A DNA stretch of 55,116 nt, from IMG/VR virus record IMGVR_UViG_3300012930_000005, positions 1 through 55,116 of that record, one strand, 5' to 3'. A program made the translations under genes and the position numbers. The notes beneath the pieces were generated by a model. It ran no database searches, was not told the DNA's origin, and saw nothing but the letters and a program-made list of their open reading frames with translations. Of the stretch, positions 17,223 through 26,288 are shown one piece after another. The DNA is from a virus. How positions within the stretch are numbered: the first letter of the stretch is position 1; each line of letters starts with the position of its first letter.

Positions 17223-17440
17223 TGTGCATCGTCCGATTGGGTGAACACACCTTCAGTGCAGACCTCATCACCTGCATGAAAAAGGGAGACAAGAAAGGCA
17301 CCACGCTTGTGTGGGTTGCCGGTCAGTCTGCCATCGATGGCAATTTCATTGTGGATGAAGAGCATGACACGGCAGTAGACTTGTGGCTTAGGGCTCTGCA
17401 CGGTGAAGACGAAGACGAGGAGGAAGACGATGCCAGCTAG
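17222..17440 (+). CDS. Small protein with acidic C-terminus
   Basis: At 72 residues. It begins by TAATG coupling at the endolysin stop. A beta-type body (TTLVWVAGQSAIDGNFIV) ends in a run of Asp/Glu (HGEDEDEEEDD). The acidic DNA also provides the AGGAGG ribosome binding site of the following basic gene. No family recognised. Confidence 0.65.
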   Translation: MCIVRLGEHTFSADLITCMKKGDKKGTTLVWVAGQSAIDGNFIVDEEHDTAVDLWLRALHGEDEDEEEDDAS

Positions 17441-17606
17441 CGAAGTGATGGACGACTTCAAAGAAGGAAAGCTCCACAGCGGTAAATCGGGGAAGATCGT
17501 CAAGAACAAGAAACAGGCCAAGGCCATCCAACTCAGCTACCTCCGCAAGGAAGGTAAGATCGGTCCACGCAAGCCTTCGAAGAAGAAGAAGCAATACAAA
17601 CGGTGA
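17430..17606 (+). CDS. Small basic DUF6496-like protein
   Basis: At 58 residues, resembling the DUF6496 family: VMDDFKEGKLHSGKSGKIV, then KQAKAIQLSYLRKEGKIG. Similar proteins are short, basic and found in phages and bacteria with unknown function. The end is very basic (KKKKQYKR), the same Y-K-R ending as the 35-residue protein at 3405. AGGAGG lies 6 bases before the start, and the gene overlaps the previous one by 11 bases. Confidence 0.7.
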   Translation: MPASEVMDDFKEGKLHSGKSGKIVKNKKQAKAIQLSYLRKEGKIGPRKPSKKKKQYKR

Positions 17607-17609
17607 TCG

Positions 17610-18956
17610 ATGCCCTACACGTACCTGACCTTCGCACAGGCTCGGCAGCAACTCGCATCTAAGCTAGCAGATGAGGGAAACGTTAGATGGACCGACACCG
17701 AAAATAGGTTCTACATCTACGAAGCGTTGAGAATGTGGAACTGCCTTACTGCTACGTGGAAGACGGACTGGTCTTTCAACTTCAATACCGGTACTACCGT
17801 TACATGGATCAATTCCGGCACCGGACTTCCAGGCAATCCTTCTCCTCGTCTGCAGCAAGTCACCTACGGCCAGCTCTATCAGATGATGCAGTACCATCTC
17901 CAGCAGCCAGCTTCCGGTGAAGTGTGGACAGGAACGACTCAGTTCCAGATGGTAGATCTGATCGGAGCGGTGAATCGCCATCGTGCAGAGATTCAACAGC
18001 AGACAGCTTGCAACACGATCATCTTCAATCTTCCAGCAGTGTCAGATAGCAGAGCTGCGGTATTGCCGGACACGATACTTGAGGTCATCCGAGCACGATG
18101 GGTACCTGCGTTCCCGACCGATGGACCGCCTGTAACGTTGGTGCGCGATGACCGTCTTGGTGAGATGTACTACGAAGCCGGTTACGTACAAGCTCCGGCG
18201 GGTATTCCGAGTGACTACGATGTGTCGAGCGTTGCTCCGCTGCAATTCTTCGTAGACATCGCTCCGAACGTACCTGGTCGATACGAGATTGTTGCTATCC
18301 AGGCGAGCCCGGACTCAACATCACCTCCGACCACTACCGGAATCTTCATACCGGATGACTTCATCTGGGTTCTGAAGAATGGAGCGATGGCAGACATCCT
18401 CGGTCGTGAGTCAGAAGCTACCGACCGGCCGCGTGCGGAGTACTTCCAGAAGCGCTACCAGGACGGCCTCAAGCTCCTGCAGAACACCCCGTGGATACTG
18501 ACGGCGTACATCAACAACGTTCCTGTCGATACGCCCTCTCTGGTGGAGCAAGACGGCTACGCTGCTGAGTGGGATTCGAAGCCAGCAACGCTGCAGGAGA
18601 TTATCACCACGGGTATCGACTTCTTCGCTGTTGTGCCGGACATCAACAATCCGACAAGCGTAACGCTTTCCATGCTTGGCAATGCACCGTTACCAGTGTT
18701 GGACTCAGATCCTATCCAGGTAAGCCGTGATGTGCTGGAAGCGATCATCGATTACGCACAGTTTCTCGCCACGATAAAGATCGGTGGTGCGGAGTTCCAG
18801 TCAGCACTACCGCTAGAGGCTAACTTCATCAGGCTTGCTTCTATGACGAACGGCCGTCTGGTAAAGACAGGCGCATTCATCGATGTTCTGTATAAGCAAG
18901 GCGCACGGCAGGAAGACTATCAAGAGCGGTTCTCTACGAAGACACAGGAAGAATAA
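17610..18956 (+). CDS. Probable connector/tail adaptor protein
   Basis: At 448 residues. The N-terminus (YTYLTFAQARQQLASKL) and following segment have the look of gp4-type or tail-tubular adaptor proteins that begin with a helical head-binding part. Trp/Tyr-rich middle, no membrane or signal segment. It is coupled by TAATG to the large nozzle-like gene, which supports a connector or tail hub role. Assignment is from context and general character only. Confidence 0.5.
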   Translation: MPYTYLTFAQARQQLASKLADEGNVRWTDTENRFYIYEALRMWNCLTATWKTDWSFNFNTGTTVTWINSGTGLPGNPSPRLQQVTYGQLYQMMQYHLQQPASGEVWTGTTQFQMVDLIGAVNRHRAEIQQQTACNTIIFNLPAVSDSRAAVLPDTILEVIRARWVPAFPTDGPPVTLVRDDRLGEMYYEAGYVQAPAGIPSDYDVSSVAPLQFFVDIAPNVPGRYEIVAIQASPDSTSPPTTTGIFIPDDFIWVLKNGAMADILGRESEATDRPRAEYFQKRYQDGLKLLQNTPWILTAYINNVPVDTPSLVEQDGYAAEWDSKPATLQEIITTGIDFFAVVPDINNPTSVTLSMLGNAPLPVLDSDPIQVSRDVLEAIIDYAQFLATIKIGGAEFQSALPLEANFIRLASMTNGRLVKTGAFIDVLYKQGARQEDYQERFSTKTQEE

Positions 18957-21900
18957 TGGCGCGAGCGCAGGACTACAAACGGGAACAAGACGGAATCCGG
19001 TTTGCCCTCAAAGGCATGAACACCATCCTTCCGCCTGACGCACAGCCGCAGGGTAAGTTCCCATATCTGCAGAACGTCAGATCCTATCGAGGGAACCAGG
19101 CGCGAGGACGAGCGACACAGTCAACACCGCTCTTCGCTCTTCCGGCTCCAGTACATACCCTGCGTCGAATGAACGACCTTACACCCGCAGGGCCGGTTGG
19201 AGGGTTCACCATCATCGGGGGCGCTGGTGGTGGACTCTTCAACAACGCAACGCAGGTTGATTCCGGTTATAGCGGCAACCCGCTATCGTTCGTTCCGTTC
19301 CGGCCGAACCAGAGTGTCCAACCTTGGATGTACGTCGCCGACTCTCTGAAGATGTCCAAAGTACGCTCAGACGGTCTTACGTACAAGGATGGCGTAGCAG
19401 AGCCTCAGGCGGCTCCGGTAGTAGGAACAGAGAACACCACGGTTTCAGGCAGCGTGTTCGTACCTGGTACGACGATGCCGTGGCTTACAGCCGGTGGTCA
19501 GAACCCAAGCTATAATTACGGAGCTGGCGGCGGTACCGGACCAGTGTCTATTACAGCGGCCGCTGGCACCACGATTACGCTCACGGCGTCCGGTACCGTC
19601 AACACATCCTACGGCGTAGGACAAAGCCCAGGGAGCGTAGGGCCGGTCACCTCGAACAGTCCAGGGTTCTTTGTACCAGGTGGAAGCTGCAGAGTGCTCT
19701 GCGGAGCGTTCACAGATGCCTCTGGCAACGTCATTACGCCGACTGTGGGCAGTGGACCTGTCTCGATAGGTGCGAGCGCGTCCTTTCTCGTCCCAGTAGG
19801 AGCTACAAAGCTTCAAATCGGTATAGACGACACGGCCTACGGATCAAACAGCGGCACGTTCACCGTGAACTACACGGTGACGACTTCTGCTATTACAACC
19901 GTACCGGCGCTTATTGGGGATGTGACGGTCTACTACTGGGGAGACTCTCCGCACTCGGGTCCGGTAGCGCAGTACATCTGGAAGAATGTATCGGATAGCG
20001 GTGGATCTGGACCGGTCAGAAGCATCTCTGATGCTGCAGGAACTACCACCGGCAACTCACTCATCTTCGATTCGACTCCAAGTGCAGGTTCGAGCCCAGT
20101 TGCATGGTCAGTCTTCGATAGCACCGGCACAATCACCGGAACGAAGTCTCTGTTTCAGCCAGCTCTAGAGAGCCAGGGGTACCAGGATTTCAATGCGACT
20201 GTACAGGCAACGCTGTTTATCCCTGCAGCGGGTACGTACAGCGTCAACATCACGTACAAAGACAACATCCTTTGGGGTATCGGAAACAACGCCAACTGGC
20301 CTAGCCGTGGTTCGGTGGTTGGGACATCAGGACAGAGTGTCACAGTCCTCGATAGGCTTCCTCTTCTACCGGCACCAACCATCTCCGGTAACGGTGGTGT
20401 GATCGGTAGCTCTACGGTAGCCGTCACCTTCCCCGGTGCAGGATCTTATCCGATTGAGTTGAACTGGGACTACTGGTTCCATAGCGGTAGAACGTTGGTT
20501 GTTACGATCAACGGCCTGAATCCAGCACCGCTCTCGAACACGGTAAAGACGAACGTCCAGTACCGCTACATCTATCGCTCCTCTATCACCGGAGCTTTGT
20601 CGAATCCTTCACCGGCCAGCGCACAGCAGCAAGTGCCGGTTCAGGCAAATACGGTAACACCGGCATTCTCTACTGATCCGCAGGTAGACAAGGTTGACTA
20701 CTACCGCATCGATTCGAGTGTCGATGATTACACCTATGTCGGCACCGGACCGAACACGAATCCTCCGACGCCGTTCACGGATGCAACGCTCGATTCGGAC
20801 ATCTCTGGAAACCCGATTCTGCAGCTCGACAACTTCGAGCCGTTCCCGTCTATCGATCTACCGAAGAAGGGGGTAATCAACGTCACCTCCGGCATCGCAA
20901 CATGGGTGAGCGGTGACCAGTTCAATATCCGCTGGCTACCGGGAACGATCATCAACTCAGGTGGTATCAACTACGTCTTTGATCGTCGGCCGACATCGGC
21001 AACCTCGCTCACTGCAGTAGGGATTACAGACGGCATCAACTTGCCGTATGAAATACGACAGCCCAAACTGGCCGCACAACCGATGCCATCCATGTGGGGG
21101 CCGACTGACGAAGCTGCATACATGTTTGCGTGCGGTGATCCTCTGCGTCCAGGGACGTTGTACTTCACAAAAGGCAACAACCCTGACTCCGCACCGGACA
21201 CAAACCAGATCGAGATTACGAGCCCGTCAGAGCCTCTGATGAACGGCATCATTCTTGACGGAAACGGCATGGTGTTCTCGACAGAGAGAGCATGGGACTT
21301 GTATCCGAACTTCACTAGCGCTACGGCTACGGTTACAGGCGTTCTGGGAAGCGCGTTCAGGCCGATTGAAGCGATCAGTGATCGAGGTCTGTACATCCGC
21401 AACGCGATCTGCACGGATGGAGGAAAGAGAGGCTTCTTCCGCGCTAAGGATGGTATCAGTGCTTGTGTTGCGAGTGGTGGAACTCAGTCGATCAGCGATG
21501 GTGACATCTGGAACCTCTTCCCGCATGAGGGATTCAAGCCAACTGCGATCACCCTGGGCGGGTTCACCGTGTTCCCACCAGACGATACCAAGCCAGAGAA
21601 GCAATCGATGCGCTTTGGCAACGGATATCTCTACTACGACTATCAGGATGTGAATGGCAACCCGCGCACTCTTGTCTATGACGTAGTGATGGGCGGATGG
21701 AGTGTGGATGTCTACCAGTTCGTCGTAACGACGCATGAGGTGGAGGAAGGTCCAAACATCAACGGAACGTACACAGGGTGCAACGACGGCTCTGTACGCG
21801 TCCTGACGAATAACGGTGTAGAAGTAGCTACATCAGTGATTCTCACCGCAAGCTTCAACGGCGGCGAGGCGAGAGCGAACAAGATGTTGGGAGATGTTTT

Positions 21901-22801
21901 CGTCAGGGCTCAGGTTGATACCTCGGCTCCGGTGAACTTCTCTGTACTCGCAACACAGAGCCGCGAGCTTATCCTCGGAATCACCCCGCCTAACCTGACG
22001 GGAAACGGAGCGCTGCAGGACTTCATCCTCGACTTCGCTGATGGTGGACCAAGAGACATCAGAGATGTATCGATGCTGTTCCAGTGGCCTACGGTCAACA
22101 GCACCTACCTCGATCTATGGCAACCGGACTGGGTTCCACAGCCGGAAGTAACGCAGGATCGGCCGACAGATTGGGACGATGCTGGATCACAGGGAAACAT
22201 GTTCATCCAGGGGATGCTTCTGGAGTGCAACACCTTCGGCCGACCGAAGAGCTTTGCACTGCAGTCCTCGGATGACAACAGTCTCCACTTCCCAGATCAG
22301 AACCCGATTACGACAAACGGACAGACGAAGGTAGCCTTGACGTTCACGCCTCCATTCGTGGCGCACAGCTATCGCATCGTTTCGACTGATGGAGTGCCGT
22401 GGAGAGTCTTTAGCTCAAGCCTCAAGTACTCGGCTTATCCCGAGTCAACGACTGAATGGCAGACAGAGTTCACTTCGCACGGTATGGATGGATGGTTGTC
22501 GATCTTGCCGGTCATCAATATCGCGCATAACTCGACAGCAGATCTTACGCTGACGCTGGTGTTCGACCACTGGCCGACGATAGTGCTGAACGTACCGAAC
22601 TCAGGTGGCGTGCAGAGGAAAGACAAGATTGTTGTTCCAATCAACAACTTCAAACTGGTTAGCTATCGCCTGAACTCCAGTGCTCCATTCGCACTTTTCG
22701 CTAGCCAATGCGAGGTAAAGATAGGACAATGGGGTCGTAGCAGCCTTGCGCGTGTAGTTACACCGTTCGGTGGCCCAGACGAAACGAAGGCAGAAGTGTA
22801 G
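18956..22801 (+). CDS. Large tail nozzle-like structural protein
   Basis: At 1281 residues, the biggest gene. The first 80 residues (KGMNTILPPDAQPQGKFPYL, then NVRSYRGNQARGRATQS) resemble the start of nozzle or tail-tubular-B proteins, which list a minus-tail beta-propeller. Residues about 150-520 look like inserted beta-sandwich domains rich in Gly/Thr/Ser, with two copies of a PAAGTYSVNITY / PVGATKLQIGID-type strand block. Residues 700-1000 contain propeller-like blades (MVFSTERAWDLYP, YLYYDYQDVNGNPRTLVYD). The last part is a beta domain. In a short-tailed phage such a protein closes the tail tip. The inserted domains may bind receptors. Confidence 0.5.
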   Translation: MARAQDYKREQDGIRFALKGMNTILPPDAQPQGKFPYLQNVRSYRGNQARGRATQSTPLFALPAPVHTLRRMNDLTPAGPVGGFTIIGGAGGGLFNNATQVDSGYSGNPLSFVPFRPNQSVQPWMYVADSLKMSKVRSDGLTYKDGVAEPQAAPVVGTENTTVSGSVFVPGTTMPWLTAGGQNPSYNYGAGGGTGPVSITAAAGTTITLTASGTVNTSYGVGQSPGSVGPVTSNSPGFFVPGGSCRVLCGAFTDASGNVITPTVGSGPVSIGASASFLVPVGATKLQIGIDDTAYGSNSGTFTVNYTVTTSAITTVPALIGDVTVYYWGDSPHSGPVAQYIWKNVSDSGGSGPVRSISDAAGTTTGNSLIFDSTPSAGSSPVAWSVFDSTGTITGTKSLFQPALESQGYQDFNATVQATLFIPAAGTYSVNITYKDNILWGIGNNANWPSRGSVVGTSGQSVTVLDRLPLLPAPTISGNGGVIGSSTVAVTFPGAGSYPIELNWDYWFHSGRTLVVTINGLNPAPLSNTVKTNVQYRYIYRSSITGALSNPSPASAQQQVPVQANTVTPAFSTDPQVDKVDYYRIDSSVDDYTYVGTGPNTNPPTPFTDATLDSDISGNPILQLDNFEPFPSIDLPKKGVINVTSGIATWVSGDQFNIRWLPGTIINSGGINYVFDRRPTSATSLTAVGITDGINLPYEIRQPKLAAQPMPSMWGPTDEAAYMFACGDPLRPGTLYFTKGNNPDSAPDTNQIEITSPSEPLMNGIILDGNGMVFSTERAWDLYPNFTSATATVTGVLGSAFRPIEAISDRGLYIRNAICTDGGKRGFFRAKDGISACVASGGTQSISDGDIWNLFPHEGFKPTAITLGGFTVFPPDDTKPEKQSMRFGNGYLYYDYQDVNGNPRTLVYDVVMGGWSVDVYQFVVTTHEVEEGPNINGTYTGCNDGSVRVLTNNGVEVATSVILTASFNGGEARANKMLGDVFVRAQVDTSAPVNFSVLATQSRELILGITPPNLTGNGALQDFILDFADGGPRDIRDVSMLFQWPTVNSTYLDLWQPDWVPQPEVTQDRPTDWDDAGSQGNMFIQGMLLECNTFGRPKSFALQSSDDNSLHFPDQNPITTNGQTKVALTFTPPFVAHSYRIVSTDGVPWRVFSSSLKYSAYPESTTEWQTEFTSHGMDGWLSILPVINIAHNSTADLTLTLVFDHWPTIVLNVPNSGGVQRKDKIVVPINNFKLVSYRLNSSAPFALFASQCEVKIGQWGRSSLARVVTPFGGPDETKAEV

Positions 22802-22822
22802 GGAACGTAAAAGGAGAAGCAC

Positions 22823-23200
22823 ATGGGCGGTATAGCGTTCGTAAATCCGGTAACAGGCGTATGGCCTTTTGGGTTCGTAGCAACAGTTGCCGCTGGCACA
22901 CCGGTTCCGATTACGGTCAACGTCGGTTCGCAGAGGCAGAAGAGTCCTCATTTGTATGCGAATAAGTGCCTACAGATCACGATCACGGCACCCACTACCA
23001 ACACCGGAGCGATCTACATCCTCAAGCCGGGTTATACCAAGACTCAGACGAATGGCCTGATAAAGAAGCTCCTTCCTGGCGACCCTCCGTTGAACTTGCC
23101 TGAAGGATTCCCTTTCCCTGGTGGACTCATGCCGGACGACCTCTGGCTTGATTCAGATACCTCCGGTGAGGGAGCCCAGGTATACGGCATCAGGGGGTAA
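22823..23200 (+). CDS. Small tail-region structural protein
   Basis: At 125 residues, with AAAGGAG before the start. Beta-rich, no signal peptide (GGIAFVNPVTGVWPFGFVAT). It lies between the nozzle-like and fibre genes and starts independently of them. No family recognised; minor tail component by context. Confidence 0.6.
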   Translation: MGGIAFVNPVTGVWPFGFVATVAAGTPVPITVNVGSQRQKSPHLYANKCLQITITAPTTNTGAIYILKPGYTKTQTNGLIKKLLPGDPPLNLPEGFPFPGGLMPDDLWLDSDTSGEGAQVYGIRG

Positions 23201-23203
23201 GTC

Positions 23204-24178
23204 ATGGCGACAACGCCAGCCATCCCGCCAGCGTATTGGCCTAACACAGACGGTAAGGCAGAGCCGGAGGTTAGCCGCGCTCTGCGTCTCGTCTATGACT
23301 CGCTGAACGACCACAATAACGCTATCTCTGAACTCAAGTCTCAGGTGGATCTAAAGAACGGTGTAACCCCTGTAACCCCCCCTGTAACCCCTCCAGCCAC
23401 AGGCGGGGGTGGAACATCTCCAAACACCAATCTTCACCCTATCAATCTTCAGAGTTCGGATTACACGCTACAGAACGGGGATAACAACGGCCTTGTGTCG
23501 ATGAACTCTGCGGCCGCTACGACGATTACCCTGAACGCCGCCATGACCATCGGTTCTATGGTCACGCTTGAGAACATCAACACCGGACCGGTAGCGATCA
23601 CACCCTCATCTGGAACGATCAACGGGCAGACCTCGATCAGCCTCGCTCAGAACCAGGGATGCATCGTCTTCTTCGATGGGACGAACTGGTGGGGTCTAAC
23701 GACGCCGAACCCAGTAACCTTCCAGACGAACGGAGCCCTGAACGGTTCGCAAGTCCTACTCAACCTGATAGCCGGTTCAAACATCACCCTGGCCGACAAC
23801 GGTTCTGGTGGGGTCACGATCACAGCAACCGGAAGTGGTAGCGCTCCAACGATCACCACGAATGCTAATGGAACAGCCGTGGCGTTCTCCGGTGGATACG
23901 TACACCAGTTTGGAGCAAGTTCGGCATCTCCGACCGGCGTGGCTAAGTCAACGGTTGCGGTTACCTTCCCCATCACATTCGGCGGGATACCAAGGGTAGT
24001 TTGTAACGTGGACAACAACGCCGATAGTTTCGGAACGAGCGTCTTCTCCTGCTACCCTTCATCTATCACCGCAAACGGCTTTATAGCCAACTTCGCTTGT
24101 GGTGTCATCATTGGTGGATCTGGTGCAGGAAACATCACTAACGTAGTACATGCGAACTGGGAAGCTGACTTCGCATAA
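23204..24178 (+). CDS. Tail fibre-like protein without signal peptide
   Basis: At 324 residues. Residues 20-50 are helical and may trimerise (RALRLVYDSLNDHNNAISEL). A Pro/Val/Thr linker (VTPVTPPVTPPATGG) follows, encoded by a short GTAACCCC repeat. The remainder is a beta body (ITLNAAMTIGSMVTLENI) ending in a domain with several Cys (VVCNVDN, FSCYPS, FACGVIIGG) reminiscent of the Cys-bounded domain of the signal-peptide proteins. A fibre role is likely. Confidence 0.65.
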   Translation: MATTPAIPPAYWPNTDGKAEPEVSRALRLVYDSLNDHNNAISELKSQVDLKNGVTPVTPPVTPPATGGGGTSPNTNLHPINLQSSDYTLQNGDNNGLVSMNSAAATTITLNAAMTIGSMVTLENINTGPVAITPSSGTINGQTSISLAQNQGCIVFFDGTNWWGLTTPNPVTFQTNGALNGSQVLLNLIAGSNITLADNGSGGVTITATGSGSAPTITTNANGTAVAFSGGYVHQFGASSASPTGVAKSTVAVTFPITFGGIPRVVCNVDNNADSFGTSVFSCYPSSITANGFIANFACGVIIGGSGAGNITNVVHANWEADFA

Positions 24179-24188
24179 GGAGTACATC

Positions 24189-24722
24189 ATGGCGTTTCTC
24201 GGTGGATTGTTCGGTGGTCTAAGCGATGATCAGAAGAAGTCAATGGACGCTCTGTCGAATAGCGCAGGGTTCGCGTCCAATATGGGACAGAATGACCTGT
24301 CCACGGCTAGCAACTTCTTCAGCGGCATTCTCAGCAGTCCGAATAAGGCCATGAGCGTTCTTGCTCCTCAGGTGAGCAGCATCACGAACCAGGGACAACA
24401 GCAGAAGAATGTCATGGGGGAGTTTGGTGATCGCAGTGGTGGAAACACTGCAGCGGCCGCGAACATCGATGACTCAACGCATAAGCAGATCAACGATCTT
24501 ATCGCCAACCTCACGGGTACTGCGGCGACGAACCTGGGACAGATCGGAACGTCTACGTTGAACACCGGCGTAACGGCTCAGAATGACCTACTGTCCTCGG
24601 CCAATGAACAGCAGAAACAGCGTCAGGCGGCTCTATCGGGGATAGGTGGTGCTGTTGGTTCAGTAGCAGGAGATGTGTTCGCACCAGGATTGTCTAAGGC
24701 ATTTTCAACCTGGCTGAATTAG
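24189..24722 (+). CDS. Small internal virion (ejection) protein candidate
   Basis: At 177 residues. Starts with a short glycine-rich amphipathic part (MAFLGGLFGGLSDDQKKS) and ends with a second one (IGGAVGSVAGDVFAPG), with a Gln/Asn/Ser-rich helical middle. Such proteins in short-tailed phages are stored in the capsid and enter the cell envelope with the DNA. AAGGAG lies before the start. First of three consecutive candidates. Confidence 0.55.
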   Translation: MAFLGGLFGGLSDDQKKSMDALSNSAGFASNMGQNDLSTASNFFSGILSSPNKAMSVLAPQVSSITNQGQQQKNVMGEFGDRSGGNTAAAANIDDSTHKQINDLIANLTGTAATNLGQIGTSTLNTGVTAQNDLLSSANEQQKQRQAALSGIGGAVGSVAGDVFAPGLSKAFSTWLN

Positions 24723-24731
24723 GAGTGAGAC

Positions 24732-26288
24732 ATGGGTTTCTTCGGTGGATTCGCTGGTGGCTTCGGTCAGCAGCTAACAAACCAGATCGATCAGAACCGC
24801 AAGTCAGAAGCGGACAAGCAGGAAGCTCTACTTGAGACTCAGGTAGCTCCTATAGCGGCACGCCTGAAAGATCCTAACCTCTCACCGGAGGACAGGAACA
24901 CTCTCAACACTCAACTAATGAAGGTGTACGGCCCCCAGAACAGCCACAAGGCGCTGGCGAAGATGAATGAGGTCTATGGAATCTCTACCGCTCCCCCTCT
25001 TGTTGGTAAAACGACCGCTACTCCCTCGGTTCCTATCGCGCTTCCTGGCGGTCCAATGGGAGCTGCAGCGCCATCGCTCGAAACTGGAGCGGGACCAACG
25101 GTTACACCCAAGCCTCCGTCCACGGTAGACGAGATTCTGGCGTCAGCTCCGAAGAGTCAGCCCAAGCCTCTACCTGGTGCGAAAGCATACAAGGATCAGG
25201 CGACCGGTAAGTTCTTCGTCTCTGCTACGGATAGTCAAGGCAAGATCGTAGCTCTTCCGATGCCGGACAACTATACGGAGAAGTCTCACGCCCAGACGAT
25301 CAGAGACGATTACAAGACTCTGACCGGCAAGGATCTGGATGCGACAGAGGACGAAGCGAAGCTCGCTATCGGCCTAAAGCCGAAGACTGGTGGCAAGCGT
25401 ACGGCTGAAGAAGAGAAGCTTGATATCTTCGCCAAGAGCCTCGGTCTAGATGATCGTAGCCAACTGTCTTTCGATCAGTTGAAGCAAGGCATATCTGAGA
25501 TATCGAAGCCTAAGTTCAAGCAGTCCGCAGAAGAGGTAAATAAGGAGATATTCGCTCGCACCATCGGCAAACCTGTGAATGAGTGGACTTCGAAGGATCT
25601 CACCCGCTACGAGAACATGCAGGGTATCGCAAAGAATCCTATCGGCGTGGGAAACCTGGCAGTCAACAACAGGCGCAACCAGCTTATGGAGAGGTCTATC
25701 GATAACGCGCAATCTAGATCGGACCTTGCTGGATTCCAGGCGATCAATAAGACTATCGAGCCCTACGTCAAGATCGGTGAGCGTGCGAAAAACGCTGAAG
25801 AGAACACGAAGAAGCCGAGCGGCCCTGGTGACTTCGAGCAGATGATGACCTTTGTTGAAGCAACTAAGCCGTCGTCTGGATTCCGCTTCTCCGATACAGA
25901 GAAGAGAACTATCGAGCAGACCAGAGGCTTGATGGATGCGGCACAGTCGAGCGTGGACAAGGTCCGGTTAGGTACATTCTTCGGTCCAGAGCAGCGCGAG
26001 ATGATGAACAACATCATCCAGACAGCGGCCGAGCAGTCGAATGACCGTATGAACCAGATCCTAGATTCGGTGAACACTCTTGCTCCGCGTGTCGGTGGTG
26101 CTGTAACTCCGAGGAGTGCAAAGGATCTGAAGGAAGGCGCTCCCAAGAGGGGCGGCAAGAATGCACCGGCGACTGGCGGGAAGAAACACTCTCTCAAAGC
26201 GGCGATGAGCCTACCATTCAACCAGGGGAAGACAGAGGATCAGGTTAGAGCGGATCTGGTAAAGCACGGCTATGAGGTGCTTCCGTAA
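24732..26288 (+). CDS. Internal virion (ejection) protein candidate
   Basis: At 518 residues. Begins like the previous one (MGFFGGFAGGFGQQL), then a charged helical segment (DQNRKSEADKQEALLETQV), a Pro/Thr linker (about 90-150) and long charged helices to the end. No signal peptide or enzymatic motif. The helical, low-complexity build and the position before the 757-residue protein fit ejection proteins. The next gene overlaps its stop by one base (TAATG). Confidence 0.55.
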   Translation: MGFFGGFAGGFGQQLTNQIDQNRKSEADKQEALLETQVAPIAARLKDPNLSPEDRNTLNTQLMKVYGPQNSHKALAKMNEVYGISTAPPLVGKTTATPSVPIALPGGPMGAAAPSLETGAGPTVTPKPPSTVDEILASAPKSQPKPLPGAKAYKDQATGKFFVSATDSQGKIVALPMPDNYTEKSHAQTIRDDYKTLTGKDLDATEDEAKLAIGLKPKTGGKRTAEEEKLDIFAKSLGLDDRSQLSFDQLKQGISEISKPKFKQSAEEVNKEIFARTIGKPVNEWTSKDLTRYENMQGIAKNPIGVGNLAVNNRRNQLMERSIDNAQSRSDLAGFQAINKTIEPYVKIGERAKNAEENTKKPSGPGDFEQMMTFVEATKPSSGFRFSDTEKRTIEQTRGLMDAAQSSVDKVRLGTFFGPEQREMMNNIIQTAAEQSNDRMNQILDSVNTLAPRVGGAVTPRSAKDLKEGAPKRGGKNAPATGGKKHSLKAAMSLPFNQGKTEDQVRADLVKHGYEVLP

